A DNA stretch of 64,000 nt, taken from Sphingomonas sp. (lineage in GTDB: Bacteria > Pseudomonadota > Alphaproteobacteria > Sphingomonadales > Sphingomonadaceae). The notes below the pieces were generated by a model that ran no database searches, had not been told where the DNA came from, and was given only the letters and a program-made list of their open reading frames with translations. The stretch spans positions 1 to 64,000 of the forward strand of contig JAKFUZ010000007.1 of assembly GCA_021732445.1 (NCBI GenBank), written 5' to 3'. The position numbers and the translations under genes are program-made. Positions 31,762 to 40,806 of this stretch are shown in pieces (the first letter of the stretch is position 1; each line of letters starts with the position of its first letter).

Positions 31762-34136
31762 CGGCGGGCAGGAAGCGCGGGCGGCGTGCGCGGCAGCCGC
31801 ACCGTAATCAAGGTGCCCTGCCCGCGCTCTGACACGAGTTCGATGGTGCCGCCATGCGATTCGACAAATTGTTTGGCAATCGGCAGTCCGAGACCCAGCG
31901 CCCGCTCGCCCGACCGCGTGGTGCCGGGCTCGGCAAACCGGTCAAACGCGCGAGCAATCGCCTTGTCGGTCATGCCGCGGCCGTTATCCGATACGATGAT
32001 TCGCGCCTGCGTGTCGTCTCCGTCGATGTGCAACAGCACCCGGCCATTATTGGGCGTGCCAGACATGGCGTGGCGCAGCAGGTTTTCAATCACTTGCGCA
32101 AGCCGCCGCGCATCGCCGGTCAGGCGCCCCGCCGACCCGTCAAGCTCAACCGCGAAATCAAGCTGCTTGGCGGCGACCAGCGGGGCCACTGCCATGACCG
32201 CCGGGCGCGCGACATCGGCCAGCGCGACATCGGCATGGTCAAGCGCGGCGGCGCCTTCCTGGCCCTTTGCAAGGTCAAGCACGTCGTCAACCAGCCCGCC
32301 AAGCCGCGCAACCGATTCCAGGATTGCCGCAACATATTCGGTCGCAGAAGGCGCAAGCGCGCCGCCATAGCCGCCCTGCAACATCTCGGCAAACCCGCTG
32401 ATCGAGGTGAGCGGCGTGCGCAGTTCATAGCTCATATTGGCGACGAACGCGGTCTTCACCCGGTCCGCTGCTTCCAGCGCGTCGTTGCGTTCCCGAAGCG
32501 CTGCTTCGATCTTGCGGCTGTCGGTGATGTCGAGCATCGTGAACAATGCGTTGCCATCGGGCAGGGGCACCGCGGCGAACTCAAAATGACGGCCATCGGC
32601 AAAGGCGACCCGGCCGCTTCGCTGCACCCGCTCAGCTGTCGCCAGCCGCACCAGCTCGCCGATGAGTGCGGCCCGCGACGGATTGACCAGCCGCTGCTCG
32701 GCGGCGCGCGCCAGCACATCGACACGCGGATGTTCCGCGAGAAATTCTTCCTCAAACCCCCACACGGCGCGGAACCGGCTGTTCCAGAGCTGCAACCGCC
32801 CATCGGCTGCAAACACGCCAAGTGCCTCGAACAAGTTGTCAAAGGTGGCGGTGCGCACCCGCAGCAGCGTGTCGCGCGCACTGGCAAGCTGCACTTGTTC
32901 GGTACGATCCTCGAAGATCAGCAACAGGCCGCCATCGGGCACCGGCTGGGCGACAACCCGCAAATGCGTGCCGCCCGGTACGTGCCAATTCTCCTCGATC
33001 GCCGAGTCAGTCGCGAGGAACCAGTCGCGCCGTTCATTCTTCCAGCCGGGAAAATCGCGCACCTCGGGCACGCGATTGGCCTCGCGCATCCGCTCAAGCA
33101 CACGGTCAAACTCGGGGCGGTCGGCGAGCCATTCGCTGCGCATCGCGAACATCCGCCGAAACGGCTGGTTGCAAAAGCTGAGCGTGCGGTCTGCCCCAAA
33201 TTGCGCAACGCCCGCCGAAAGCCGGTCAAGCATGGCGCGCTGTGCCTCGCCAAAGCGGCGCATATCTGCCCGCGCCTGCTCCAACTCTTCCACATCAACG
33301 GCAAACCCCGCTACCCCGCCAGAGGACAGCGGCACATCGACCACGCGCAGCATCCGCCGGGCGCCCTTGATTGTGGCCGGGACTACGCGGCTTTGCGAGC
33401 GCTGTGTTTCGCGCGCGGCAACGGCGCTGGCGATAGGGCCAATGCCGCCGCTTTCCTCCACCAGTTCAAGCCCGCGGGCGACCACTTCTTCGGCATCGCC
33501 CCCGTCAACCGCATCGACATAGCCGGTGTTCACCATCAGCAGCCGCATATCGGCGCCGCGATACCACATCGGCAGGGGCGCGGCCTCGATCAGCCCGGTA
33601 AGCGCATCAAAGGCATCGAGCACGCGGCGGTTTTCCAGCCGCAGCCGGTCCATCTCGGCTTCGCGGTCGGTTGCGTCGAACACCCACAGGAGCACCCCGC
33701 CCGCGCGGCTGATCGCTGGCGTCGATCGCCCGCCGCGCACCAGCAGCGACCGCCGGGCACCGCGCACCCGCAATGTTCGCGAGATGGGGCGTGCCGCCTT
33801 TTGCGCGGCGGCGATATCGTCTGTCAGCAGCGCAAGATCGTCGCGTGACAGGCCCGCATCGTCGGTTGCCAGGTCAGCGAGATAGGCCGGTTTGGATGCG
33901 AGCCCGAACCAGTCCACCACCCGCTCGGCAATCTCGATGCGGCCATCGCCATGCACAAATATTGCGGCCGCCGGTGACGCGGCGATGAGCGCCTCAAGCC
34001 GGCCATTCTCCCGCTCCAGCACGGCGGCGGCTCCCCTGCCCCGCAAGCCGACATATAGGGCATAGCCCGCCCCGGCGACCAGCACCGCCAGCACGGCGCC
34101 AACAAGGGCCGCCACCAGCGGATCAAGCGTGGTCAT
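31758..34136 (-). CDS. divL: DivL-like PAS-domain sensor kinase with Tyr replacing the phospho-His
   Basis: 792 residues. One N-terminal membrane span (about 8-30) precedes several PAS domains (about 45-130, 165-290, 300-420 and 430-540), a HisKA helix and a C-terminal HATPase. The HisKA box reads NMSYELRTPLTSISGF with Tyr570 where His is normal. ATP-binding boxes are present (VIENLLRHA, VSDNGRGMT, LGLGLPIAKQF). In Caulobacter, DivL has the same Tyr substitution and regulates the CckA-CtrA cell-cycle relay as a pseudo-kinase. Position upstream of tsaE-amgK-murU-addBA fits the conserved alphaproteobacterial locus. The ATG at 34136 opens the run. Confidence 0.88.
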   Translation of the reverse strand: MTTLDPLVAALVGAVLAVLVAGAGYALYVGLRGRGAAAVLERENGRLEALIAASPAAAIFVHGDGRIEIAERVVDWFGLASKPAYLADLATDDAGLSRDDLALLTDDIAAAQKAARPISRTLRVRGARRSLLVRGGRSTPAISRAGGVLLWVFDATDREAEMDRLRLENRRVLDAFDALTGLIEAAPLPMWYRGADMRLLMVNTGYVDAVDGGDAEEVVARGLELVEESGGIGPIASAVAARETQRSQSRVVPATIKGARRMLRVVDVPLSSGGVAGFAVDVEELEQARADMRRFGEAQRAMLDRLSAGVAQFGADRTLSFCNQPFRRMFAMRSEWLADRPEFDRVLERMREANRVPEVRDFPGWKNERRDWFLATDSAIEENWHVPGGTHLRVVAQPVPDGGLLLIFEDRTEQVQLASARDTLLRVRTATFDNLFEALGVFAADGRLQLWNSRFRAVWGFEEEFLAEHPRVDVLARAAEQRLVNPSRAALIGELVRLATAERVQRSGRVAFADGRHFEFAAVPLPDGNALFTMLDITDSRKIEAALRERNDALEAADRVKTAFVANMSYELRTPLTSISGFAEMLQGGYGGALAPSATEYVAAILESVARLGGLVDDVLDLAKGQEGAAALDHADVALADVARPAVMAVAPLVAAKQLDFAVELDGSAGRLTGDARRLAQVIENLLRHAMSGTPNNGRVLLHIDGDDTQARIIVSDNGRGMTDKAIARAFDRFAEPGTTRSGERALGLGLPIAKQFVESHGGTIELVSERGQGTLITVRLPRTPPALPARR

Positions 34137-34293
34137 GCCCGGTCCCTTCGTGCATCAGGTTGCGCCGCCATGAAATTCCCGTGCCGCATCGGCCAGCGTC
34201 TAGAGCAACATGGGCATGAATTGAAACGCCGTTTGTTGCGGTCAACCGGCGGATGCGCTCGCCTGAACGCTGGCGCCGGTTCGCCTGTCCGCG

Positions 34294-34326
34294 AAAAAGG
34301 GGCGCCCCGCAGCCGGGACGCCCCTT
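34294..34326 (-). terminator. Rho-independent terminator after ahcY
   Basis: An 8-bp stem AAGGGGCG / CGCCCCTT (34297-34304 with 34319-34326), with an inner CCC/GGG pairing, is followed on the reverse strand by a T run (34298 down to 34294). It ends the ahcY transcript and separates it from divL. Confidence 0.8.
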
Positions 34327-34348
34327 CAAAAAACGAGCGGTGCCGCGC

Positions 34349-35761
34349 TCAATACCGATAATGATCCGGCTTGAACGGTCCTTCGGTCGGCACACCGATA
34401 TAATCGGCCTGCTTCTGGCTAAGCTTCGACAGCTTCACGCCCAGCTTTTCAAGATGAAGCGCGGCCACTTTTTCATCGAGATGCTTGGGCAGCACATACA
34501 CGTCGTTCCGGTAATTTTCCGACCGGGTCCACAGCTCGATCTGCGCGAGCGTCTGGTTGGTGAAGCTTGCCGACATCACAAAGCTCGGGTGGCCGGTCGC
34601 GTTGCCCAAATTCACCAGGCGCCCCTTGGACAGGATGATGATCTGCTTGCCATCGGGGAATTCCACCAGATCGACCTGCGGCTTCACTTCGGTCCATTTA
34701 TAGTTCGACAATGCCGAAATCTGGATTTCGCTGTCGAAATGGCCGATGTTGCACACAATCGCCATGTTCTTCATCGCCTTCATATGGTCGGCGGTGATGA
34801 CGTCGGCATTGCCGGTTGCGGTCACGAAAATGTCTGATCGGGTGACGGCCTCTTCCATCGTCACGACTTCGAAACCCTCCATCGCGGCTTGCAGCGCGCA
34901 AATCGGGTCAACTTCGGTTACCAGCACGCGCGCGCCGCCATTACGCAGCGACTGCGCGGAACCCTTGCCGACGTCGCCAAAGCCGGCAACGGTGGCGACT
35001 TTGCCGGCAAGCATCACGTCGGTGCCCCGGCGAATGGCGTCGACCAGCGATTCCTTGCAGCCATAAAGATTGTCGAACTTCGACTTGGTCACGCTGTCAT
35101 TGACGTTAATCGCCGGGAACGGCAGCTCGCCCTTTTTGGCGATGGCATAAAGGCGGTGCACGCCGGTGGTCGTTTCTTCCGACACGCCCTTGATCGCCTT
35201 TACGGTCGCTGTGAGATAACCGGGCTTGGCAGCGATGAACGCCTTCAGCGCGCGCTGAAACTCCACTTCCTCGTCATTTTCCGGCTCGGGCAGGGTTGCG
35301 CCGGCCTCGACCCTGGCGCCCCATAGCGCAAACATCGTCGCGTCGCCGCCATCATCGAGGATGAGGTTGCAGGTCTGGCCATTGCCATCGTCCCAATCGA
35401 AGATGCGGCCAACATAATCCCAATATTCAGCCAGGCTCTCGCCCTTGATCGCGAACACCGGCACGCCCGAGGCGGCGATGGCCGCGGCGGCATGGTCCTG
35501 CGTCGAGAAAATATTGCACGTCGCCCAGCGCACATCCGCGCCAAGCGCGGTCAGCGTTTCGATGAGCACCGCCGTTTGAATCGTCATGTGGAGCGAGCCG
35601 GTAATGCGCGCGCCTTTGAGCGGCTGCGACGCGCCGAATTCGTCGCGCAGCGCCATCAGGCCCGGCATTTCGGTTTCGGCGATGTTGATTTCCTTGCGGC
35701 CAAAATCGGCAAGGCTGATGTCGGCGACAACATAGTCGCGCTCGATTGCGGTGGTGGCCAC
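34349..35761 (-). CDS. ahcY: Adenosylhomocysteinase
   Basis: An NAD-dependent tetramer that splits S-adenosylhomocysteine to homocysteine and adenosine, completing the methyl cycle; 470 residues. The substrate segment is [16 protein letters not shown], the NAD-binding loop is [13 protein letters not shown], and the protein ends in the canonical PFKPDHYRY. The start is taken as GTG at 35761, nine bases after AGGAG; a TTG two codons earlier has poor spacing. A perfect palindrome lies about 90 bp upstream, and a terminator follows. Confidence 0.97.
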   Translation of the reverse strand: MATTAIERDYVVADISLADFGRKEINIAETEMPGLMALRDEFGASQPLKGARITGSLHMTIQTAVLIETLTALGADVRWATCNIFSTQDHAAAAIAASGVPVFAIKGESLAEYWDYVGRIFDWDDGNGQTCNLILDDGGDATMFALWGARVEAGATLPEPENDEEVEFQRALKAFIAAKPGYLTATVKAIKGVSEETTTGVHRLYAIAKKGELPFPAINVNDSVTKSKFDNLYGCKESLVDAIRRGTDVMLAGKVATVAGFGDVGKGSAQSLRNGGARVLVTEVDPICALQAAMEGFEVVTMEEAVTRSDIFVTATGNADVITADHMKAMKNMAIVCNIGHFDSEIQISALSNYKWTEVKPQVDLVEFPDGKQIIILSKGRLVNLGNATGHPSFVMSASFTNQTLAQIELWTRSENYRNDVYVLPKHLDEKVAALHLEKLGVKLSKLSQKQADYIGVPTEGPFKPDHYRY

Positions 35762-35850
35762 GGGCAATATCTCCTGGTCGTAAATTTGCGACGAGGCGCG
35801 TTATGCTCCCCGATGCGCGCGGCCATACCCGGCATCGGCGCCCAGATCAA

Positions 35851-35870
35851 ATATAAAGATGTCTTTATAT
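35851..35870. promoter_or_regulatory. Palindromic operator candidate upstream of ahcY
   Basis: A perfect inverted repeat with two 9-base arms, ATATAAAGA and TCTTTATAT, separated by TG. Its near edge is 90 bases upstream of the ahcY start. It stands out as A/T-rich DNA in a GC-rich context. The size and symmetry suit an ArsR-type regulator. SahR, an ArsR-family SAH-responsive repressor, is known to control ahcY and methionine genes in proteobacteria, but matching to its published motif was not checked. No regulator gene is adjacent. Confidence 0.6.
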
Positions 35871-35979
35871 GTTGTTCTCCATCTCCAGCGCGCGCTTGTT
35901 GACGGCAGCAGCGGCGGGTAACGCCGGCGCTTCTGGCGCCAAAGTTTTGTTCACAACTATGCGGTAAGGCTCCGCAGTG

Positions 35980-36927
35980 ATGAGCCCGACGCCGCCCACC
36001 GTATCCGTTATCGTGCCGGCCTATGGGCTTGCGCATGTCATTGGCGAGACGATCCGATCAATTCTTGCGCAAACCTTCCCGCACTGGGAAGCGGTCATCG
36101 TTGATGATGGCGCGCCCGATGATGTGGAAGGCGCCGTGCGGCCCTATCTGGGCGATCCGCGCATCTCGCTGCTCAAGACCGACAATAAGGGGCTGTCGGC
36201 GGCGCGCAACCGGGCCGTCGCCGCATCGGGCAGCGACCTGATCGCGCTGCTCGACGGGGATGATCTTTACGAGCCGACTTATCTCGCGCGGATGATGGCG
36301 CCCATGCGCTCGGACCCGACGCTGGGCTTTGTTACCTGCGACGCGACCTATTTCGGTGCGTCGCGCGTTGGACGCCGCTTCTCGCAATTTGTGCCGCAGG
36401 TCGAGCCGATAACGCTGGAACGCGTGCTGAGGCGCGAGTTCAACGTCTTTGTCGCCAGCATCTTCCGCCGTACGGCATTTGATGCCGCGGGCGGGTTTGA
36501 CGTGGCGCTGCGTTCGGCGGAAGATTTCGATCTGTGGATCAAAATTCTCGAACGGGGCTGGGCCGCCAGATATATCGACGCACCGCTTGTGCACTATCGG
36601 CGGCGCCCGGAATCAATGTCAAGCAACCGCCACCGGCTGCTCGGCGAAACGATGAACGTCTATGCCCAAGCCGAAACCCGGCTGCGCGGGCAGCCGGCGG
36701 GCCAAGTTGCCGCGGCCATGCGCGGCGCGGTGGCGCGCGAACTGGCGCTGGCAGAGGGCGAAGCGCTGGTGCTCGGTGGGCACCCCCGCGAAGGGCTGCG
36801 GCGCCTGCACGAGAGCGAACCTTGGCGGCATGGGCTAAAATGGCAGCTTGCATGGCCATTCCTGGCCATTCCGGGCCTGGCGCACCCGCTGCTCGCGGCG
36901 CGCGCGCGGTTCAATCGCAAATTTTAG
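35980..36927 (+). CDS. Family 2 glycosyltransferase
   Basis: 315 residues with a GT-A fold domain (about 1-230). The start is VSVIVPAYGLAHVIGETIRSILAQTFPHWEAVIVDDGAPDD, with the donor-binding DD. LIALLDGDDLYEPTYLARM supplies the DxD-like motif, and SAEDFDLWIKILERG the catalytic ED region. The acceptor and product are unknown, and no polysaccharide cluster surrounds it. It is divergent from ahcY. A GTG one codon upstream (35977) is closer to the AAGG ribosome site and equally possible. Confidence 0.88.
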   Translation: MSPTPPTVSVIVPAYGLAHVIGETIRSILAQTFPHWEAVIVDDGAPDDVEGAVRPYLGDPRISLLKTDNKGLSAARNRAVAASGSDLIALLDGDDLYEPTYLARMMAPMRSDPTLGFVTCDATYFGASRVGRRFSQFVPQVEPITLERVLRREFNVFVASIFRRTAFDAAGGFDVALRSAEDFDLWIKILERGWAARYIDAPLVHYRRRPESMSSNRHRLLGETMNVYAQAETRLRGQPAGQVAAAMRGAVARELALAEGEALVLGGHPREGLRRLHESEPWRHGLKWQLAWPFLAIPGLAHPLLAARARFNRKF

Positions 36928-37016
36928 CGGCGCGCTGAAAACGGCGGCTGCGGCACCTTCTCTCGCGCCGCGTGCTGGTCTAAGGCGCGCAGATCGAGCA
37001 CCGTTGGAGACTCAAA

Positions 37017-37499
37017 ATGACCATCAAGATTGGCGATACCCTGCCCGGCGCAACCTTCACCAAGGCAACCGAGTCGGGCCCCGAAGCAGTCGATAGCGAG
37101 AGCTTTTTTGCGGGCCGCAAGGTGGTGCTGTTCTCGGTGCCGGGTGCGTTCACGCCCACCTGCTCAGCCAGGCATTTGCCCGGCTTTGTGCAAAATGCCA
37201 GTGAATTCAAGGCCAAAGGCGTCGATGAAATCGCCTGCACCGCAGTGAACGACGCCTTTGTGCTTGGCGCCTGGAGCAAAAGCAGCAATGCCGGCGACAC
37301 CGTCACCATGCTGGGCGACGGCAATGGCGAATTCGCCGAAGCGATTGGCCTTACCATGGACGGCTCGAAGTTCGGCATGGGCAAACGCGGCCAGCGTTAT
37401 TCGATGCTGGTGGAAAATGGCGTCGTAACCCAGCTGAACGTCGAAGGGCCCGGTGAGTTCAAGGTCAGCTCAGCCGAGCACATGCTGCAAACCATGTGA
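37017..37499 (+). CDS. Peroxiredoxin (Prx5/AhpE-like redoxin type)
   Basis: 160 residues that reduce hydrogen peroxide and alkyl hydroperoxides. The catalytic PxxxTxxC is in VPGAFTPTCSARHLPGF. A typical Prx5 pattern follows (NDAFVLGAWSK, GDGNGEFAEAIGL, GKRGQRYSMLVENGVV). No second conserved cysteine is seen at the usual resolving site, although one Cys occurs at IACTAVND. It is probably reduced by a glutathione/glutaredoxin or thioredoxin route. GGAG precedes the ATG. It stands alone between two unrelated genes. Confidence 0.93.
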   Translation: MTIKIGDTLPGATFTKATESGPEAVDSESFFAGRKVVLFSVPGAFTPTCSARHLPGFVQNASEFKAKGVDEIACTAVNDAFVLGAWSKSSNAGDTVTMLGDGNGEFAEAIGLTMDGSKFGMGKRGQRYSMLVENGVVTQLNVEGPGEFKVSSAEHMLQTM

Positions 37500-37614
37500 A
37501 GCGCGTGCAGCGGGTCGGGTCTGCGGCCCGGCCCGCCGCGTTTGCACGCAGCGGCGTTGCCCCGCCCTGCCGCCTGTCTTGCCAGTGTCGCGCTAGTCGA
37601 TTAGCGCGGCACCC

Positions 37615-39051
37615 ATGACTACCGCACATGATATCGTTGCCGAGCTTGAACAGCTCTACCGCGCGTCGGTCCAGCGTCTTCAGGCCGCACTCGACCTGTA
37701 TCTGACAACCGGCACCGTGCCCGACGCGGCGCGGCGCACGGACGGGTCGTTTGCCTATCCTGAAATCCAGCTCCTCTTTCGCGGTGGGCCGGACCGCCCT
37801 GCGCCCATGCGCTCGTTCGGCCGGCTGATTACACCTGGCCGCTACAAGATCAGCGTCACCAAGCCCGCGTTGTTTGCCGATTACCTGACGGAGCAACTCA
37901 CCTTTCTGCTCGAAGATTATGATGTCGAAGTCCAGGCAGTGGCCGGCCGGCAGGAAATTCCCTTCCCCTATGTGCTTGATCCCGGCCACGCACTGAGCCT
38001 TGACGAAGTGTCGGCGACCGAACTCGCACGCTTTTTTCCGGCGACGGAGCTTGCCCATATCGGTGACGAAATCGCCGACGGACTTTGGGACAACCCAGAT
38101 GGCGTGCGCCCGCTCGCGCTGTTCGATGGCTTGCGGACCGATTTTTCGCTGGCCCGGCTGCGGCACTATACCGGCACGCCGCCCGAGCATGTGCAGCGAT
38201 TCGTGCTGTTCACCAACTACCACCGTTATGTCGACGAGTTTGTCCGCTGGGCGTGCGGGCAGTTGGGGCCGGACAGCCGCTATACCGCAGTATCGGGCGC
38301 AGGCGGGGTCATGATCGGCCCGGGCGACGACCCGGAAAAGCTCGTGACCGACAGCGCGTGGCGGCGTCACCAGATGCCTGCCTATCACCTGATTGCGCCC
38401 GGCGGCATGGGCATCAGCCTGGTCAACATTGGCGTCGGCCCGTCCAACGCCAAGACGATCACTGACCATCTTGCGGTCGTGCGGCCTGAAGCCTGGCTGA
38501 TGATCGGCCATTGCGGCGGCCTGCGCCCAAGCCAGCGGATTGGCGATTATGTGCTCGCCCATGCCTATCTGCGCGACGATCATGTGCTTGACGATGTGCT
38601 GCCGCCTGAAATTCCGGTGCCCGCCATCGCCGAAGTGCAGCAGGCGCTTGCCCGCGCGGCGGAAACGGTCTCCGGCCAGTCCGGCGACGAATTGAAGCGG
38701 CGGCTGCGCACCGGCACGATCGTCACCACCGATGATCGCAACTGGGAGCTTTCCTATTCCAAGTCGGCGCTGCGCTTTTCGCTCAGTCGCGCGGTTGGCA
38801 TCGACATGGAATCGGCGACGATTGCCGCGCAGGGTTATCGCTTCCGGGTGCCCTATGGCACGTTGCTGTGCGTGTCCGACAAGCCACTGCACGGCGAACT
38901 GAAGCTGCCCGGCCAGGCCAACCGATTTTACGAACGCGCCATTGCCGAGCATATGAAAATCGGCATCGAGGCGTGCGAACAATTGCGGCGCGAGGGCACC
39001 AAGCTGCATTCGCGCAAGCTACGCGCGTTTAACGAGCCGCCTTTCCGGTAA
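37615..39051 (+). CDS. amn: AMP nucleosidase
   Basis: Hydrolyses AMP to adenine and ribose-5-phosphate, lowering AMP when ATP is high; 478 residues, the full bacterial length. The N-terminal regulatory domain (about 1-190) includes SFGRLITPGRYKISVTKP. The C-terminal phosphorylase-like catalytic domain has YHLIAPGGMGISLVNIGVGPSNAKTI, IGHCGGLRPSQRIGDYVLAHAYLRDDHVLDD and VGIDMESATIAAQGYRFRVPYGTLLCVSDKPLHGE. A 115-base gap precedes it, and tRNA-Pro lies downstream on the opposite strand. Confidence 0.96.
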   Translation: MTTAHDIVAELEQLYRASVQRLQAALDLYLTTGTVPDAARRTDGSFAYPEIQLLFRGGPDRPAPMRSFGRLITPGRYKISVTKPALFADYLTEQLTFLLEDYDVEVQAVAGRQEIPFPYVLDPGHALSLDEVSATELARFFPATELAHIGDEIADGLWDNPDGVRPLALFDGLRTDFSLARLRHYTGTPPEHVQRFVLFTNYHRYVDEFVRWACGQLGPDSRYTAVSGAGGVMIGPGDDPEKLVTDSAWRRHQMPAYHLIAPGGMGISLVNIGVGPSNAKTITDHLAVVRPEAWLMIGHCGGLRPSQRIGDYVLAHAYLRDDHVLDDVLPPEIPVPAIAEVQQALARAAETVSGQSGDELKRRLRTGTIVTTDDRNWELSYSKSALRFSLSRAVGIDMESATIAAQGYRFRVPYGTLLCVSDKPLHGELKLPGQANRFYERAIAEHMKIGIEACEQLRREGTKLHSRKLRAFNEPPFR

Positions 39052-39269
39052 TTGCCCAAGACAGCGCCGGCCGGGCCAGACGTTTCGCATAGCAAGGAAC
39101 CGCAAACGCCGGGCCGTGTTTGGACGAAGAACGCATCAGACCCGCCCAGATTGAGATCAGCTTGTCGAAAGTTCGTGCATTCGGAATAGCCCGCAACGAC
39201 TTTTACACGGTTGCCGCTCAGGTCAAAGCCAGTCAATTTATGTCAGTAACTGGCAAATCGCCGAAATTG

Positions 39270-39346
39270 TGGTCGGGAAGAGAGGATTCGAACCTCCGGC
39301 CCCTGCCTCCCGAAGACAGTGCTCTACCAGGCTGAGCTACTCCCCG
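39270..39346 (-). tRNA. tRNA-Pro (anticodon CGG)
   Basis: A complete 77-base cloverleaf on the reverse strand. The acceptor is CGGGGAG / CTTCCCG with one G-T pair, the anticodon stem CTGTC/GGCAG closes the loop TTCGGGA (anticodon CGG), the T-loop is TTCGAAT and CCA is encoded at 39270-39272. It reads CCG. Confidence 0.95.
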
Positions 39347-39445
39347 ACGGAGTATGAACCGCCGCGGCGGGCGCGCCGGCGGTGCTTGGAAGCGCGCGCT
39401 ATACCGGCGGCGGCGGCGGCGTGCAAGCCTCGCCGCGAGCGCTCT

Positions 39446-40744
39446 TCAGCCCGCCAGCGCTGCCAGCATTTCGGCCATTGACGTGAATTTTTCGGAAGGC
39501 GCGCCAGCCCGCGCCCGCGCTTGTTCGGCCCGCTCGATCTTCTTCCAGTCGCGAAAAGTGACGATATCGACCTGGCGCCCGGAAAGCAGCGCATCGAGCC
39601 CGGCGCGCCCTTGCTTGTCGCGACCGCCCGCCCCTTCAGCGGCGATCAGTTCGGCAACGCTATAGCCATCTGGCCGGTTGGTGCCGATAGTGCCCGTGGG
39701 GCCGCGGCGCGCCCAGCCAACCGCGAACAGGCCCGGCGCGATTCGCCCGCCCTCATTGGCAAAACGGCCTGCGCCGGCATCATAGGGCACGCCTTCGATG
39801 GGCGGGGTGCGATAGCCAATGCAGGCGATGACCAGGGTTGCCGGCACCGCATAACGCTCGCCCGTGCCGACCGCCCGGCCAGTCTCGTCGATGCGCGTGC
39901 GCTCTGCGATGACCCGTTCCGCGCATGGCCCGCCTTCGACGGCCACGGGGCTGGCGAAAAAATCGAACGCGATCGTCACCGGTTTGTCGCCTGGCGCCGC
40001 GGCGAAGGCCCGCAGGTGCGCAACCGATTTGCGCAAGCCCGGCTCAAGCGCGGCATCGGCATCGGCGGGCGGCAGGTCCGCCGGGTCGACATGCGGCATG
40101 GCCCGCGCCAGATGGCCAAGCTCGCCCAGCTCCTTGGGTGTCATCGCAATCTGGTGGGGCCCGCGACGGCCCAATATGGTAATCCGCGCCACGCCTGACG
40201 CGGCTAGCGCCGTCAGCGCGTGCGCGGCAATATCCGACCCGTCAAACTCGGCCGGCGTCTTGGCGAGGATTCGCGCCACGTCGAGCGCCACATTGCCCAT
40301 GCCGATCACCGCGACATGACGGCCATCGAGCGGTGGATTGAGATCAGCAAAATCGGGATGACCATTATACCAGCCCACAAACGCCGCCGAGCCGATCACA
40401 CCCGGCAAATCCCGGCCCGGCATCTCAAGCGGGCGATCCGCCGGCGCCCCGGTCGCCACGACCACGGCATCATAAAGCGCTTGCAATTCGCCGACGGAAA
40501 CATCGCGGCCAACGGTTACATTGCCGACAAAGCGGACATTTTCGGAAAGCGCCACCGCCTCATAGCGGCGCGACACGCCCTTGATCGACTGATGATCGGG
40601 CGCAACGCCAAAGCGGATCAGGCCGTAGGGCACCGGCAGCCGGTCGATGATATCGACACGCACCGCATCGCCGAACAGCTTCTGACAGGCTTCGGCGGTG
40701 TAATAGCCGGCAGGCCCTGAGCCGATTATCGCGACATGCCGCAT
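39446..40744 (-). CDS. FprA-like ferredoxin/adrenodoxin-type NADP reductase
   Basis: 432-residue flavoprotein of the adrenodoxin-reductase family. The FAD-binding N-terminus is HVAIIGSGPAGYYTAEAC, the NADP-binding segment is VAVIGMGNVALDVARIL followed by ILGRRGPHQIAMTPKEL, and WARRGPTGTIGTNRPDG is the C-terminal FAD contact. It likely passes electrons from NADPH to a ferredoxin serving oxygenases, P450s or Fe-S assembly; no partner is nearby. It lies between tRNA-Pro and the HprK-related operon, with its own promoter region (40745-40806 lies downstream of that operon). Confidence 0.9.
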   Translation of the reverse strand: MRHVAIIGSGPAGYYTAEACQKLFGDAVRVDIIDRLPVPYGLIRFGVAPDHQSIKGVSRRYEAVALSENVRFVGNVTVGRDVSVGELQALYDAVVVATGAPADRPLEMPGRDLPGVIGSAAFVGWYNGHPDFADLNPPLDGRHVAVIGMGNVALDVARILAKTPAEFDGSDIAAHALTALAASGVARITILGRRGPHQIAMTPKELGELGHLARAMPHVDPADLPPADADAALEPGLRKSVAHLRAFAAAPGDKPVTIAFDFFASPVAVEGGPCAERVIAERTRIDETGRAVGTGERYAVPATLVIACIGYRTPPIEGVPYDAGAGRFANEGGRIAPGLFAVGWARRGPTGTIGTNRPDGYSVAELIAAEGAGGRDKQGRAGLDALLSGRQVDIVTFRDWKKIERAEQARARAGAPSEKFTSMAEMLAALAG

Positions 40745-40806
40745 GGGCGTGCCCTCTCCCCTATAAGTGCCCTCAGCCTAGCCGCGCGCGGCGGCGCTGG
40801 GAAGGG

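Noticed and set aside
31854-33848. Forward open frame of 664 codons inside divL
   Set aside because: It is antisense to DivL, whose domains are clear, and has no recognisable motif.
35768-35850. Possible SAH riboswitch in the ahcY leader
   Set aside because: No conserved SAH-riboswitch core or pseudoknot pattern could be recognised; the palindrome looks like a protein site.
37465-39009. Reverse open frame of 514 codons over AMP nucleosidase
   Set aside because: Antisense to a full-length conserved enzyme; no family features.
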